NCBI GenBank assembly: GCA_017466495.1
Contig: JAFTUB010000184.1
Coordinates: 1 to 8,712, forward strand
From: Clostridia bacterium
Lineage (GTDB): Bacteria; Bacillota; Clostridia; Oscillospirales; CAG-272
Direction: 5' to 3'
Length of the DNA stretch: 8,712 bases
Part shown: positions 1-5,476 of the stretch, piece by piece
How the letters are laid out: every line of letters starts with the position of its first letter
Position numbering within the stretch: position 1 is the first letter of the stretch
Notes under the pieces: generated by a model
What the model was told of the DNA's origin: nothing
The model's input: only the letters and a program-made list of their open reading frames with translations
Database searches by the model: none
Made by a program: the position numbers and the translations under genes

Positions 1-724
1 CCCGGGTCAGGGAGTAGTCATCCGAGTGGCCGGCGGCAAGAACAGCCTTGTAGCTGTAAATGATGGCATTTGCCCACAGAAGCAGGCCCTTCTTGTGCAT
101 GGATTCGATGTATTCGGGCTGTGCGGTCTGGCTGAGCTCGGTGCGGAACAGCACCTCGGCACCCACAAAATTGATGTTCATCTTCAGCAGCTGATCGGTG
201 CAGCGGTCAATGTCATTGATGATGGGCATATAGGGAAGCTCGGGGGCGATCTCTTCCACCATCTTGAACCATTTGTCCTGGGCAGAGGTTTTGATGATGA
301 CCTGATCGGAAAGACCGTGACGGCGGATCGCTTCGGTGATTTCGGGCATGGCGGTCCAGAACTTGTCGATGTTGATGATGCAGCGGCCCTTCAGCAGCTC
401 GAATACCTCGTCAATGGTGCTGACGACGCACTCGGTTTTCACCAGGTCCTGGTTAACATAGGCCAGCTCGGCGACCTGACTGCCCTGCATCTCTTTGATG
501 GCGGTCTCGGATTTTAGATGGGGCATCTCCATCCCGGGATGTAAGACATACAGCTGACGGTCAGCGGTGACGGCGATATCTACCTCCACAATGTCTGCAC
601 CCTGACGGAGGGCGATCTCATAGGCCTCCAGGGTGTTGCAGGGGATATTTCCTCCCGATACACCGCGGTGGGCGGCGAGCAGAACGCGTTCAGCGGCGGC
701 GGCACGAAGATCAAGTTTGTTCAT
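1..724 (-). CDS. Glycerophosphodiester phosphodiesterase family protein (partial, 3' end beyond the window)
   Basis: The 241 visible residues have the GDPD TIM-barrel layout. AHRG (H19, R20) is near the N-terminus, then a PCNT segment in place of the usual PENT, the metal-binding E47-x-D49 in IVEVDIAVT, and the second catalytic His (H62) in VLHPG. An NIDKFW segment (D120) sits where many members have NIEIK. Late in the visible part, AGHSDDYSLT resembles the C-terminal region of the family. These enzymes hydrolyse glycerophosphodiesters to glycerol 3-phosphate and an alcohol in lipid recycling. The Asp at 120 and HP instead of HD place it in a divergent branch, so the exact substrate is open. 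No signal peptide is visible, so it is probably cytoplasmic. The start ATG (724-722) follows an ACGAGG-like ribosome site and a promoter at about 779-806. It is transcribed divergently from rubrerythrin. Confidence 0.88.
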   Translation of the reverse strand, partial: MNKLDLRAAAAERVLLAAHRGVSGGNIPCNTLEAYEIALRQGADIVEVDIAVTADRQLYVLHPGMEMPHLKSETAIKEMQGSQVAELAYVNQDLVKTECVVSTIDEVFELLKGRCIINIDKFWTAMPEITEAIRRHGLSDQVIIKTSAQDKWFKMVEEIAPELPYMPIINDIDRCTDQLLKMNINFVGAEVLFRTELSQTAQPEYIESMHKKGLLLWANAIIYSYKAVLAAGHSDDYSLTR

Positions 725-778
725 GGTATGTACCTCGTTATCATGAAATTTTGTTGGGAAATCGGTTTGATTACCTAT

Positions 779-806
779 ATTATACCATGCTTTGCAAAAA
801 AGTCCA
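779..806 (-). promoter_or_regulatory. Predicted sigma-A promoter of the GDPD gene
   Basis: On the minus strand a perfect TATAAT (784-779) lies about 55 bp upstream of the GDPD start. A weak -35, TGGACT (806-801), is 16 bp further upstream and matches TTGACA at 4 of 6 positions. The leader is short and AT-rich. The -10 is convincing and the -35 is not strong. Confidence 0.55.
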
Positions 807-835
807 TAAGGAAAAGCAAATTTTCACAAAATCTC

Positions 836-864
836 TTGACAAAGGGGGCGGTGTGCGATATAGT
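836..864 (+). promoter_or_regulatory. Sigma-A promoter of rubrerythrin
   Basis: A perfect TTGACA (836-841) is separated by exactly 17 bp from TATAGT (859-864). This predicts transcription starting near 871 and a leader of about 75 nt before the rubrerythrin ATG. I saw no clear PerR-type dyad over the promoter, so how it responds to peroxide cannot be read from the sequence. Confidence 0.82.
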
Positions 865-945
865 AAATACGTGCGCTGCCGTCTGCATAATTTGCGGGGC
901 AGAGGCAAAAAATAGAATTAACCAAACAATGGGGAGGAAATAATC

Positions 946-1485
946 ATGGAATTTAAAGGAAGCAGAACCGAAGCCAATCTGATGGCCGCATTTGCCGGCG
1001 AGTCCCAGGCCCGGAACAAGTACACCTACTATGCATCCAAGGCGAAGAAGGACGGCTACGAGCAGATCGCCGCACTCTTCACCGAAACCGCCGAGAACGA
1101 GAAGGAGCACGCCAAGATCTGGTTCAAGCTGCTCCATGACGGTGCTGTGCCGGACACCATGGCAAACCTGGCCGATGCCGCCGCCGGCGAGCGCTACGAA
1201 TGGACCGATATGTACGCCACCTTCGCCCGCGAGGCAAAGGAAGAGGGCTTCGATCACATCGCCTTCCTGTTTGAGCAGGTGGCTAAGATTGAGAAGGAGC
1301 ACGAGGAGCGCTACCGCCGTCTGCTGGCCAACATCGAGGAGGGCATTGTCTTCTCCCGTGACGGCGACACCATCTGGAAGTGCCGCAACTGCGGTCACAT
1401 CGTCATCGGTAAGCAGGCCCCCGAGGTTTGCCCCGTCTGCGTCCATCCCAAGTCCTACTTCGAGATCAAGGCTGAGAACTATTGA
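946..1485 (+). CDS. rbr: Rubrerythrin (diiron peroxidase with C-terminal rubredoxin domain)
   Basis: This is a 179-residue protein of normal rubrerythrin length and domain order. The N-terminal ferritin-like four-helix domain (about 1-135) carries all the expected diiron ligands: E19, E52 and H55 (ENEKEH), E82 and E85 (GERYE), E116 and H119 (EKEH). The C-terminal rubredoxin domain (about 140-179) has the FeS4 cysteines C146/C149 and C162/C165. The rubredoxin domain is last, so this is classical rubrerythrin and not reverse rubrerythrin. Rubrerythrins reduce hydrogen peroxide to water in the cytoplasm of anaerobes, using electrons from NAD(P)H via rubredoxin or its reductase. GGGGAGG, 8 nt upstream, supports the ATG at 946. 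It is a single-gene unit between its own promoter and a palindromic terminator. Confidence 0.97.
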   Translation: MEFKGSRTEANLMAAFAGESQARNKYTYYASKAKKDGYEQIAALFTETAENEKEHAKIWFKLLHDGAVPDTMANLADAAAGERYEWTDMYATFAREAKEEGFDHIAFLFEQVAKIEKEHEERYRRLLANIEEGIVFSRDGDTIWKCRNCGHIVIGKQAPEVCPVCVHPKSYFEIKAENY

Positions 1486-1508
1486 TTGGGCAGTTTTTGA
1501 TGCCGGAC

Positions 1509-1552
1509 AAGCAAAAGGTCACCGCGCCAATTGGCGCGGTGACCTTTTGCTT
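1509..1552 (+). terminator. Intrinsic terminator after rubrerythrin (perfect 44-bp palindrome)
   Basis: Bases 1509-1530 are the exact reverse complement of 1531-1552. This forms a stem of about 20 bp with a GC-rich core (GGTCACCGCGCC) and an AATT loop, ending in TTTTGCTTTAT. It begins 23 nt after the rubrerythrin stop. The T-run is interrupted, but the stem is very stable and symmetric, so it could act on either strand. Confidence 0.8.
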
Positions 1553-1606
1553 TATCCCGTCCTTCTGCCGCAGCGGAGGACGGATTGCGCAATTTACAAT
1601 TTGTCC

Positions 1607-1635
1607 ATCACTTATGCCCATATTCCCTGTATAAT
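1607..1635 (+). promoter_or_regulatory. Possible promoter of the lipoprotein gene
   Basis: A perfect TATAAT (1630-1635) lies 45 bp before the lipoprotein start. The best -35 at 17-bp spacing is ATCACT (1607-1612), only 3 of 6 matches, so an activator or poor expression is possible. The position between a terminator and a gene supports a promoter here. Confidence 0.45.
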
Positions 1636-1680
1636 GTAGGTGATAGAATTGACTGATATGGAACAGGAAGGAGCGCGGAA

Positions 1681-2280
1681 ATGAAGAAAATTTGCATTTG
1701 GGTTGGTCTTGTTTTGCTTCTGCTTGTGCTTGGCAGCTGCGGCGCAGCTTCGCAGCCCGATTTTACCGCGGTGCCGGAGCTGGGGCAGCAGGTTGATCTT
1801 GTGGCCGGGTTGAGCGAGGAAGAACGCGATGCGGCCATCCGGAATTATTTCAACAGCGACCGAAGCGCATACCAGGAATTGCGCATCATTGCGGCGAATT
1901 GCCAAATGAATATTCCCGAGGAATATTTTGGCGGCTGTTATTTTCAAGATGTGATGACCGATCCGAAGCTGTACGTTCTGCTGACCGATCTGTCGGCTGC
2001 TCCCGTGATCGAAAACGACCGTGTAATATTTCATGAAGTAAAATACACGGAGGCGGAGTTGAAAAAATATCAGGACGTGGTTTGGGAATATTACCTGGAT
2101 AAGGGTATCCGTGAAGCAGGGGCGGACATCAAAAAAAACAAAGTAGAGTTTGGATTTAAGGAAGGAACGGATTTAAGTGCCCTGTATCAACTGGTTCCCG
2201 AGGATGCGGTGGAATATTACTTCTTGGGGGAAGGGGATGGCTTCGAACTCCTGGTCGAAACCGCGGAAATTGAACAATAA
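1681..2280 (+). CDS. Hypothetical lipoprotein, 199 aa
   Basis: I do not recognise the family. The N-terminus is a classic type II signal peptide: basic MKK, a hydrophobic core (about residues 6-18) and the lipobox LGSC, with C20 as the lipidated residue. This leaves a mature surface lipoprotein of 180 residues. The mature part is acidic, rich in Glu, Asp and Tyr, with no further membrane segment and no motif I can name. A Glu/Lys-rich stretch (about 122-150) is probably helical. The start is supported by AAGGAG (1668-1673) 7 nt upstream. The gene stands alone between two terminators. Its codon use looks more AT-rich than the flanking genes, and it contains a run of eight A (2131-2138); both hint at different ancestry or relaxed constraint, which is an inference. 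Confidence 0.85.
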   Translation: MKKICIWVGLVLLLLVLGSCGAASQPDFTAVPELGQQVDLVAGLSEEERDAAIRNYFNSDRSAYQELRIIAANCQMNIPEEYFGGCYFQDVMTDPKLYVLLTDLSAAPVIENDRVIFHEVKYTEAELKKYQDVVWEYYLDKGIREAGADIKKNKVEFGFKEGTDLSALYQLVPEDAVEYYFLGEGDGFELLVETAEIEQ

Positions 2281-2283
2281 GGC

Positions 2284-2325
2284 AAAAGAGAAGAGCCGCG
2301 CGCACCGCACGGCTCTTCTCTTTTT
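2284..2325 (+). terminator. Intrinsic terminator after the lipoprotein gene
   Basis: Left arm 2284-2298 and right arm 2310-2324 pair over 15 bp (AAAAGAGAAGAGCCG with its complement) around an 11-nt loop. The right arm runs into TTTTT. It begins 3 nt after the lipoprotein stop codon and is a textbook rho-independent terminator. Confidence 0.9.
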
Positions 2326-2354
2326 CCCCTGCCGCTTGAATTTTATCCCCTCCC

Positions 2355-2383
2355 TTGACAAAAAAGCGGGATAATGGTACAAT
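2355..2383 (+). promoter_or_regulatory. Extended -10 sigma-A promoter of the exporter operon
   Basis: A perfect TTGACA (2355-2360), a 17-bp spacer and TACAAT (2378-2383) are present, and the -10 is preceded by the extended element TGG (2375-2377). The predicted transcript starts near 2390, giving a leader of only about 25 nt that contains the ribosome site AAGGAG (2401-2406). Confidence 0.85.
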
Positions 2384-2400
2384 GCAGACAGAGACCGACA

Positions 2401-2419
2401 AAGGAGTGATCATGTGATG
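2401..2419 (+). promoter_or_regulatory. Ribosome site with overlapping ATG/GTG/ATG start codons
   Basis: AAGGAG (2401-2406) is followed by ATGTGATG. The ATG at 2412 is followed at once by TGA. GTG at 2414 and ATG at 2417 are in the exporter frame, 7 and 10 nt after the ribosome site. I chose ATG 2417 for codon strength; GTG 2414 would add one residue. Confidence 0.6.
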
Positions 2420-3226
2420 ACCGACTCTGTTCCTGCGGCTGAGGCCACCACCGAAACGTCCGCGCCGCCCCTTACCGCTGATGATATTCTCTGCACCGCC
2501 CTTGACGTGGGAGAGGGCCTGCTGAAAAACGGCGCCACCGTCCACCGTACTGAGGATACGGTGGAGAGGATCTGCCGCGCCTTCGGTGCCGTCCATGTGG
2601 AGGTGTTCTGCATTCCCTCGCTGATTCTGGCCGCCGTGCGGATGGAGGACGGGGCATATTCCTCCCAAAATCGCCGCATCCATGCCAGTGCCAATCACTT
2701 CTACCGCCTGGATCGCTTCAACACCGTCTCCCGCAGGCGGTGCAGCGGGGAAATCACCATTGCTCAGGCGCAGGAGGAACTGCAGGCCATCAAGCGCAGC
2801 GATGCCTACCCCACATGGATGCAGTACCTGGGCAGTCTGCTGGGAAGCGGTGCCTTTTCCCTCTTCTTCGGGGGAAGTCTGCTGGATGCCATCTCTGCCG
2901 CGCTGATCGGCTGTCTGATCGCCGGAATCAAGCAGTTTCTTCCCCGAAACGTCAATCCTCTGTCCTCCACCCTGGTCTGTGCCTTTACGGCGGGCGCGCT
3001 GTCCATGCTGCTGACCTGGGCCGGCCTGGCGAATAATTACGACAAGGTGATGATCGGCACCATTATGCTGCTGATCCCCGGAATGTCCTTCGGAACCTCT
3101 CTGCGGGATATGCTGGGGGGCGATATCATGGCGGGGATGCTGCAGTTTTTGGCCGCCATTCTGTTGGCCGCCATTATCGCCTTCGGCTATGTCATTGCCA
3201 TCTTTCTGTTTCAGCCTTTGCTGTGA
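2417..3226 (+). CDS. Threonine/serine exporter family protein, large subunit (ThrE/YjjP type)
   Basis: This is a 269-residue membrane protein of the ThrE N-terminal family (DUF1212, YjjP-like). The soluble N-terminal half (about 20-128) carries the family signature GLLKNGATVHRTEDTVERIC, then VEVFCIPS and a FNTVSRR segment. About five hydrophobic helices follow (roughly 138-153, 156-171, 182-200, 211-225, 243-265), with LIPGM (219-223) and RDMLGGD (230-236) matching the conserved PG...RD...GD region. In Corynebacterium glutamicum the fused ThrE exports threonine and serine. In E. coli the split pair YjjP/YjjB has been linked to succinate export, so the substrate is uncertain. The partner gene starts 12 nt downstream in the same operon. 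The acidic, Thr/Ala-rich first 20 residues look disordered. Confidence 0.93.
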   Translation: MTDSVPAAEATTETSAPPLTADDILCTALDVGEGLLKNGATVHRTEDTVERICRAFGAVHVEVFCIPSLILAAVRMEDGAYSSQNRRIHASANHFYRLDRFNTVSRRRCSGEITIAQAQEELQAIKRSDAYPTWMQYLGSLLGSGAFSLFFGGSLLDAISAALIGCLIAGIKQFLPRNVNPLSSTLVCAFTAGALSMLLTWAGLANNYDKVMIGTIMLLIPGMSFGTSLRDMLGGDIMAGMLQFLAAILLAAIIAFGYVIAIFLFQPLL

Positions 3227-3238
3227 GGAGGGGAAACT

Positions 3239-3694
3239 ATGGAGATTTTGAAAATGCTGATCACCGCTTTCCTGGGAACAGCGGGATTTTCCATTATCTT
3301 TCGCGTTAAGCTGCCTCACATTCTCCCCGCGGCGATCGGCGGGACATTGACCTGCGGGGTCTACCTGCTCTTTGATGAAATGGGATGCGCGCCCTTCCTT
3401 TCCAATTTTCTTGCATCCCTTGCCGCCGTCCTCTACGCGGGAATCCTGGCGCAGATACTTAAAACTCCGTCCACCATTTTTGTTGCCCTCTGTATTATCC
3501 CCCTCGTCCCCGGAAGCGGCCTGTTTTACTCCATGCGCTACCTGATCGTGTGGGACAAAGAACTCTTTTTCACCCACGGCCCCAACGCCCTGCAGATCGC
3601 CCTCGGCATCGCCGGAGGAATCGTCCTGGAGTCGGCGGTGGTTCACCTGCTGGGCCTCCTCCGGAGAAGAGGAAGGGCAGAAACAACGAAATAG
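3239..3694 (+). CDS. Threonine/serine exporter family protein, small subunit (ThrE_2/YjjB type)
   Basis: This 151-residue protein is almost entirely membrane helices. The family hallmark is IIPLVPGSGLFYSMRYL (about 85-101), matching the conserved PLVPG loop of YjjB/DUF3815 proteins. About four hydrophobic segments are visible (roughly 4-22, 28-46, 54-92, 117-140), with a basic C-terminal tail (LLRRRGR). It is the second half of a split ThrE transporter and should form the complex with the protein encoded just upstream. GAGGAGGGG between the two genes is its ribosome site and nearly touches the upstream stop, so the two are one transcript and probably co-translated. The operon ends at the hairpin 3 nt downstream. 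Confidence 0.92.
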   Translation: MEILKMLITAFLGTAGFSIIFRVKLPHILPAAIGGTLTCGVYLLFDEMGCAPFLSNFLASLAAVLYAGILAQILKTPSTIFVALCIIPLVPGSGLFYSMRYLIVWDKELFFTHGPNALQIALGIAGGIVLESAVVHLLGLLRRRGRAETTK

Positions 3695-3696
3695 CG

Positions 3697-3730
3697 AAAC
3701 CGCCTGCCGCATTGCGGCAGGCGGTTTGCT
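3697..3730. terminator. Bidirectional terminator between convergent genes
   Basis: Arms 3697-3710 and 3714-3727 pair over 14 bp (AAACCGCCTGCCGC with its complement) around a 3-nt loop. It lies 3 nt after the exporter stop and 17 nt beyond the metallophosphoesterase stop on the other strand. T-rich flanks on both sides are modest, but the location suggests it serves both transcripts. Confidence 0.8.
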
Positions 3731-3746
3731 TGTCGGGGTAAATCAA

Positions 3747-4898
3747 TTATTCCTCGGCTGCCTCGTACCGGCCGAGATACCAGCCCACCACACCGCCTCG
3801 CTTGACGATGGCGGCGTCGGGGGTGGTCTTCACCAGGGAAAGAGTCTCCCCTACGGCTACGGGAAGCTGATAATCGGTGCAGTCCTGGCAGAACAGCTCA
3901 CCCTGGTCGGTGTAAAGATCGCCCTCGGGAATGTAGAGCCGTCTGCCCGTGCGGAGATGCTCCACGGCGTGATAGCCCGGGCGGAGCGGTGCATTTTCCA
4001 GCAGAGAGACGGCGTTGTCTCCCCAGTGAATATTGATGGAATCGGGAGAGGCCGGCTGATCGTCCAGGGCGCGGATCAGGGGCAGGGCATCCACATGGGC
4101 AGAGGTGAATACATCCGATGCAGGATCAAAGGTCACGGCGTTGAGCTGCCCTTCCCGCTTCAGCCCGCAGCCGCCGTCAATGGATACCACGTGATGCGCG
4201 GGATCGATGAGGGGGGCGTGGGAGGGGATGGCGACGCGATAGAGGGTGACGGGCCAGTGCCCGACCACGACCCAGCGGGAGAATGCCGTCCGCCGTGCGT
4301 CCAGATCGCCGAGGAAATTATCATATTTTAAACAGCAGAACGCGTTCCTCTCCTCCAGCGAGAGAATTTTCGTTTCGGGGCAGGGCAGGCCGCCGTGGAC
4401 AAAGATATGCCGCTGGCTGACCAGGACGGTGGGCAGCGAGCGGAGAAAATCCAGCTCCTCGGCAAAGGCATCCCGCACCGCCTCGCGGATGGCGGGGAGT
4501 TCTTCCCGTACCGTGCAGTCCAGTCCCAGGAGGCGGCTCATCTCAAGGAGAAGCGAGCTGCCCCAGTGGCGGGCGAAGCGGTGTGTGGTGGAAAAGAGCA
4601 CGTCGTCCCGCTCGGGGGTAGGCTCGGTGAGCTGTTCCAGCCGCCACAGATCGTTGTTGCCCATGAGAACCGTCACCCGGTCAGATTCGGCCGTCAGTGC
4701 CATGGCTTCGCGGATCACGCCAAGACTGTCGGGGCCTTTTTCAATGAGATCTCCCAGCAGGATCAGATAATCGATCCCCGCGCGGTAGCAGACCCGCGCC
4801 AACAGGCGGCGGAGCAGAGCGGGATGACCGTGAATGTCACTGATGACGATGACACGGCTGCCCGGTGCAAATTCGACGGAACGGACGGTGGCTTGCAT
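3747..4898 (-). CDS. Metallophosphoesterase with C-terminal accessory domain, 383 aa
   Basis: The calcineurin-like phosphoesterase core is clear: SDIHGH (D21, H23), GDLIEKG (D50), GNND (N81), VHGG (H168) and GHWP (H214), followed by SIDGGCG (D241). The order and spacing resemble PPP/ApaH/PrpE-type phosphatases that bind two metal ions. The common GNHE is GNND here, so the usual catalytic His is absent, as it also is in YfcE-type enzymes (GNCD). A largely helical insert (about 84-160) separates motifs III and IV. The last 65 or so residues (after about 315) form an extra small, beta-rich-looking domain ending GVVGWYLG, perhaps SH3-like. No signal peptide is seen, so it is cytoplasmic; the substrate is unknown. 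The frame is open 10 codons further upstream, but AAGGAG (4913-4908) 9 nt before 4898 fixes this start. Confidence 0.88.
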   Translation of the reverse strand: MQATVRSVEFAPGSRVIVISDIHGHPALLRRLLARVCYRAGIDYLILLGDLIEKGPDSLGVIREAMALTAESDRVTVLMGNNDLWRLEQLTEPTPERDDVLFSTTHRFARHWGSSLLLEMSRLLGLDCTVREELPAIREAVRDAFAEELDFLRSLPTVLVSQRHIFVHGGLPCPETKILSLEERNAFCCLKYDNFLGDLDARRTAFSRWVVVGHWPVTLYRVAIPSHAPLIDPAHHVVSIDGGCGLKREGQLNAVTFDPASDVFTSAHVDALPLIRALDDQPASPDSINIHWGDNAVSLLENAPLRPGYHAVEHLRTGRRLYIPEGDLYTDQGELFCQDCTDYQLPVAVGETLSLVKTTPDAAIVKRGGVVGWYLGRYEAAEE

Positions 4899-4907
4899 AA
4901 AATTTCT

Positions 4908-4913
4908 CTCCTT
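4908..4913 (-). promoter_or_regulatory. Ribosome site fixing the metallophosphoesterase start
   Basis: On the minus strand AAGGAG lies 9 nt before the ATG at 4898-4896. The upstream in-frame ATG at 4928 lacks a comparable site and falls close to the predicted transcription start. Confidence 0.8.
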
Positions 4914-4939
4914 GGAACAAATTGTCACAGCGTTCGTCT

Positions 4940-4968
4940 ATTTTAACACAAAAGCAAAATTTTTGCAA
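4940..4968 (-). promoter_or_regulatory. Extended -10 promoter of the metallophosphoesterase gene
   Basis: On the minus strand TTGCAA (4968-4963) is 17 bp from TAAAAT (4945-4940), with TGT just before the -10 giving an extended element. The upstream DNA is very AT-rich. The promoter is divergent from the blaI-like promoter, with about 35 bp between the two -35 boxes. Confidence 0.7.
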
Positions 4969-5003
4969 CAAGAAAAAATATTTCTTCTCGAAGCGAAAAA
5001 GAG

Positions 5004-5032
5004 TTGACAATTGTCTGCAGTTGTGGTAAAAT
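5004..5032 (+). promoter_or_regulatory. Extended -10 sigma-A promoter of the repressor/M56 operon
   Basis: A perfect TTGACA (5004-5009), a 17-bp spacer and TAAAAT (5027-5032) are present, with the extended -10 element TGG just upstream. The predicted start is near 5039. The near-consensus strength fits a promoter that is normally held down by a repressor. Confidence 0.87.
5006..5015. promoter_or_regulatory. Putative BlaI-type operator O1, overlapping the -35
   Basis: GACAATTGTC is a perfect 10-bp palindrome overlapping the -35 box. It fits the form GACANNTGTC, one base per half-site away from the TACANNTGTA core known for BlaI/MecI/CopY repressors. A second copy lies 37 bp downstream, centre to centre. 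Binding by the adjacent BlaI-family protein is inferred from location and similarity. Confidence 0.65.
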
Positions 5033-5042
5033 GCAAACAGAA

Positions 5043-5052
5043 GACAAATGTC
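5043..5052. promoter_or_regulatory. Putative BlaI-type operator O2, at the transcription start
   Basis: GACAAATGTC is a second match to GACANNTGTC, just downstream of the predicted transcription start and before the ribosome site. With O1 it brackets the promoter, the arrangement expected for autorepression by a dimeric BlaI-family protein. Confidence 0.62.
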
Positions 5053-5060
5053 AACACTTT

Positions 5061-5065
5061 GGAGG
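5061..5065 (+). promoter_or_regulatory. Ribosome site fixing the repressor start
   Basis: GGAGG lies 6 nt before ATG 5072. The earlier in-frame ATG at 5048 is inside operator O2, has no ribosome site and would leave almost no leader, so 5072 is preferred. Confidence 0.85.
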
Positions 5066-5071
5066 TGTACC

Positions 5072-5476
5072 ATGAACGATCGAAAAAATGTCCGAAGCCT
5101 TGAGCGGCTGCCCGATGCCGAGCTTGAGGTGATGCTGGTGCTTTGGGGGGAAGGCCGCCCCATGAAGGCCCTGGAACTGCGGGATCGTCTGGCAGACCGC
5201 CACGGCTGGCAGAAGGCCACGGTGCAGGTGCTTTTGGGCAGGCTGTGCACCCGCGGCTTTGTGGCCGCGGATGAGGAGCGGAACTACAAGCTCTACCGTC
5301 CCCTGGTGACCGAAGAAGAATACCGCGCTGCCGAGTCGGACAGCCTGGTGCGAAAGCTTTTCCGAGGGTCTGCCAGCAGCCTGGTGGCCTCTCTCATCTC
5401 CACCAACGCCCTGGATGAATCCGACCTGGCCGAGCTTGAAGCCATGCTTCGCCGCGGAAAGGGGGATGGCAAATGA
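5072..5476 (+). CDS. BlaI/MecI/CopY-family transcriptional repressor
   Basis: This is a 134-residue winged-helix protein of normal family length. The N-terminal domain (about 10-80) begins LPDAELEVMLVLW, the conserved BlaI/MecI opening. The recognition helix KATVQVLLGRLCTRGFV (48-64) and the wing (ADEERNYKLYRPL) follow. The C-terminal dimerisation part (84-128) includes LVRKLFRGSASSLVASLI, where family members have a similar LFxGS segment. In BlaI the site-specific cleavage that inactivates the repressor lies between an Asn and a Phe; by my alignment from memory that falls at S107-L108 here. It presumably represses its own operon through the two GACANNTGTC dyads and is cleaved on signal from the membrane protease encoded next. 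Its stop overlaps the next start (ATGA, 5473-5476). Nothing ties it to beta-lactam resistance. Confidence 0.93.
   Translation: MNDRKNVRSLERLPDAELEVMLVLWGEGRPMKALELRDRLADRHGWQKATVQVLLGRLCTRGFVAADEERNYKLYRPLVTEEEYRAAESDSLVRKLFRGSASSLVASLISTNALDESDLAELEAMLRRGKGDGK

Noticed and set aside
26..517. A 163-codon plus-strand open frame at the left edge, and a 91-codon one at 668-943.
   Set aside because: The first is antisense to the GDPD gene. The second spans the divergent promoters and has no coding character.
865..945. Possible hairpin in the rubrerythrin leader (CTGCC with GGCAG, inner GCA with TGC).
   Set aside because: The arms are short and mismatched with long loops; no known leader element or PerR-type operator is recognisable.
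775..1639. Long open frames overlapping rubrerythrin on the minus strand (775-1446) and in another plus frame (992-1639).
   Set aside because: Rubrerythrin has every metal ligand in its frame. The alternatives are Arg/Ser/Pro-rich or hydrophobic shadows without ribosome sites.
2412..2417. A two-codon ATG-TGA reading frame just before the exporter start.
   Set aside because: It could influence initiation, but it is too short to call a gene and such overlaps arise readily by chance.
2156..3712. A 518-codon open frame on the minus strand.
   Set aside because: It is antisense to the two exporter genes, which have family signatures, ribosome sites and a promoter. The product looks low-complexity and has no start signal.
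3726..4946. Plus-strand open frames over the metallophosphoesterase (3726-4331, 4246-4770, 4395-4946).
   Set aside because: The minus strand carries the complete phosphoesterase motif set, so these are antisense shadows.
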